This document shows, in pieces, positions 30,509 through 32,014 of a DNA stretch of 32,014 nt. Source of the DNA: Desulfobulbaceae bacterium. Its GTDB lineage: Bacteria; Desulfobacterota; Desulfobulbia; Desulfobulbales; Desulfocapsaceae. The notes under the pieces were generated by a model, which worked only from the letters and a program-made list of their open reading frames with translations, searched no databases and was not told where the DNA came from. A program made the position numbers and the translations under genes. Each line of letters opens with the position of its first letter. The first letter of the stretch is position 1. The stretch spans positions 1 to 32,014 of the forward strand of contig JAABSV010000043.1 in NCBI GenBank assembly GCA_011390165.1. The letters are read 5' to 3'.

Positions 30509-32014
30509 ATGCTCCCGACCAACAGGCAACCGGCCGGCGGCAGCACCAACTCCCGCTGGCCGGATATCTGGCGGCTAAGCGTTCCCCTTACCGCCCTGTT
30601 TCTCGCCATTCCGATCCTGGTGGTGGTTGCCGCGGTCTTCGAGCCGGCGGGCGAGGTCTGGCATCATCTGGCCGCAACCGTACTGCCCGAGTATGTCGGC
30701 CACTCTCTCCTGCTGGTCGCCGGGGTCGGTACCGGGACGCTGCTCATCGGGGTCAGCACAGCCTGGCTCTGCACCCTGTGCCGATTCCCCGGATCGACCC
30801 TGTTCCAGTGGCTGCTCCTCCTGCCAATGGCGATGCCTGCATATATCATCGCCTATACCTACACCGGCCTGCTCGATTTTTCCGGCCCGATCCAGTCGAC
30901 ACTGCGGCTGTGGTTCGACCTGGGTTATGGCGAATACTGGTTCCCGCCGATCCGCTCCCTGGGGGGAGCGGTGGCCATGTTGACCCTGGTGCTCTACCCC
31001 TATGTCTATCTGCTCACCCGCGCCGCCTTTCTCGAGCAGTCTCTATGTGTTCTCGAGGTCAGCCAAACCCTGGGCAGCGGGCCGTGGCGCTCCTTTTTTA
31101 CTGTGGCCCTGCCCTTGGCCCGTCCGGCCATCATCGCCGGTCTGACCCTGGCGTTGATGGAGACTTTGGCCGATTTTGGCACCGTCCAGTATTTCGGGGT
31201 CACTACCTTTACCACCGGGATCTTCCGCACCTGGTTCGGCCTGGGCGACCAGGCTGCCGCCGCGCAACTGGCTGGGCTGATGATGAGCCTGGTGCTGCTG
31301 CTCATTGTCCTCGAGCGCTGGTCCCGGCGCCAGGCCCGTTTCCACCATACCTCCCAACGCTACCGCAAAATCACCAAATTTTCCCTGCGGGGCTGGCAGG
31401 CTGCCGCGGCCTTTACCGTCTGCCTGTTTCCTCTCCTCTTCGGGTTTCTCGTTCCGGTCGGCCGCCTCACCCTTTGGGCCCTGCAGACCTGGCGCCACGC
31501 CATTGATACGGATTTCTGGGTGCTGGTCGGAAACAGCCTTTTTCTTGCCGTGGCAGCTGCACTGCTCACTCTGCTGCTTGCCCTGTTTCTGGCCTACGGG
31601 CAACGTCTTCGCCCAGGCAAACTGGTCAATTTTTCGGTTCGTCTGGCGGGAATGGGCTATGCCATTCCGGGGCTGGTGATTGCCATCGGGGTGATCATTC
31701 CCTTTGCCTGGTTCGACAACACCCTGGACAGTTGGATGCGCTACCGCTTCAATTTCTCCACCGGCCTGCTGCTTAGCGGGTCCGTGGCGGCCCTGCTTTT
31801 TGCCTACCTGGTCCGCTTTCTCGCCGTTTCCCTGCACACGGTCGAGGCCGCCCTGGCCAAAATCAAACCGTCGATCGACGAGGCTGGTCGCTCTCTGGGA
31901 CTCACCCCCGGCGGAGTCCTCGCCAGAATCCATCTCCCACTGCTGCGCGGCAGTCTGCTCAGCGCCCTGCTGCTGGTTTTTGTCGATGTGCTTAAGGAAC
32001 TTCCCGCCACCCTG
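30509..32014 (+). CDS. Ferric iron ABC transporter permease, 3' end beyond window
   Basis: The frame is open from the ATG at 30509, directly after the TAG of the binding-protein gene, to the window edge (502 codons). It has about ten or more hydrophobic segments in two homologous halves, as in FbpB/SfuB. Both cytoplasmic EAA-type loops are visible: EVSQTLGSGPWRSFFTVALP and EAGRSLGLTPGGVLARIHLP. These contact the ATPase. The ATPase gene would be expected just outside the window. Translation is probably coupled to the upstream gene. Confidence 0.93.
   Translation, partial: MLPTNRQPAGGSTNSRWPDIWRLSVPLTALFLAIPILVVVAAVFEPAGEVWHHLAATVLPEYVGHSLLLVAGVGTGTLLIGVSTAWLCTLCRFPGSTLFQWLLLLPMAMPAYIIAYTYTGLLDFSGPIQSTLRLWFDLGYGEYWFPPIRSLGGAVAMLTLVLYPYVYLLTRAAFLEQSLCVLEVSQTLGSGPWRSFFTVALPLARPAIIAGLTLALMETLADFGTVQYFGVTTFTTGIFRTWFGLGDQAAAAQLAGLMMSLVLLLIVLERWSRRQARFHHTSQRYRKITKFSLRGWQAAAAFTVCLFPLLFGFLVPVGRLTLWALQTWRHAIDTDFWVLVGNSLFLAVAAALLTLLLALFLAYGQRLRPGKLVNFSVRLAGMGYAIPGLVIAIGVIIPFAWFDNTLDSWMRYRFNFSTGLLLSGSVAALLFAYLVRFLAVSLHTVEAALAKIKPSIDEAGRSLGLTPGGVLARIHLPLLRGSLLSALLLVFVDVLKELPATL

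Overview
This window looks like the chromosome of an anaerobic deltaproteobacterium (Desulfobacterota, possibly Desulfobulbales). The evidence is moderately high GC, several promoters of the -24/-12 (sigma54) type, a Vor/Kor-type 2-oxoacid:ferredoxin oxidoreductase, a B12-binding radical SAM protein, hybrid CheB/CheR/PAS sensors, and the relic of a cobalamin-riboswitch/thiC-like locus. The taxonomic placement is inference from gene content only.

Layout. (1) 1-8319, mostly minus strand: the 3'-incomplete gene of a secreted FecR/DUF6600-type protein, a four-gene Mla/MCE lipid-transport operon (STAS-MlaE permease, ATPase, MCE protein, PqiC-like lipoprotein), an AI-2E family membrane protein, and a triple-BON periplasmic protein. 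(2) 8345-12590: a small stress-type cluster (72-aa protein, CsbD, one or two tiny plus-strand ORFs) next to a sigma54-dependent activator with PAS, AAA+ and Fis domains. (3) 12590-18218, minus strand: a CheB-CheR-PAS fusion, a conserved hypothetical, a radical SAM protein and a two-helix membrane protein. (4) 18833-24147, plus strand: a second CheB-CheR-PAS paralogue, overlapping by 4 bp a PAS/hybrid histidine kinase. (5) 24098-27064, minus strand: the oxidoreductase operon, whose last gene fuses the TPP-binding and gamma subunits through a collagen-like Gly-X-Y linker. (6) 27226-29134: a Cys-rich hypothetical, then a scarred junction where a cobalamin riboswitch 5' half runs into a thiC/bzaF C-terminal fragment and abuts an inverted, truncated P-type ATPase, followed by a CsoR-type copper regulator. 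(7) 29486-32014, plus strand: a ferric-iron ABC transporter, with the permease running off the window.

The most striking signal is regulatory. Five predicted -24/-12 promoters (2158, 8685, 9361, 9714, 18399) each have, about 128-141 bp upstream of the -12 GC, a pair of 16-bp dyads of the form tGGT-N8-(A/G)CCa. The two dyads of every pair are offset by exactly 17 bp. They lie before the DUF6600 gene, the 72-aa/BON unit, csbD, the tiny plus-strand ORFs and the membrane-protein/radical SAM/CheBR unit. This looks like a compact sigma54 envelope-stress regulon. The PAS-AAA+-Fis activator encoded in its middle (10210-11865) is the obvious candidate to bind these sites. That activator appears to have its own -24/-12 promoter with a different palindrome, GTGTTGC-N2-GCAACAC. 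The CheBR-PAS proteins and the hybrid kinase could supply signal input, but nothing in the sequence proves this.

No rRNA, tRNA, CRISPR array or complete insertion sequence was seen.
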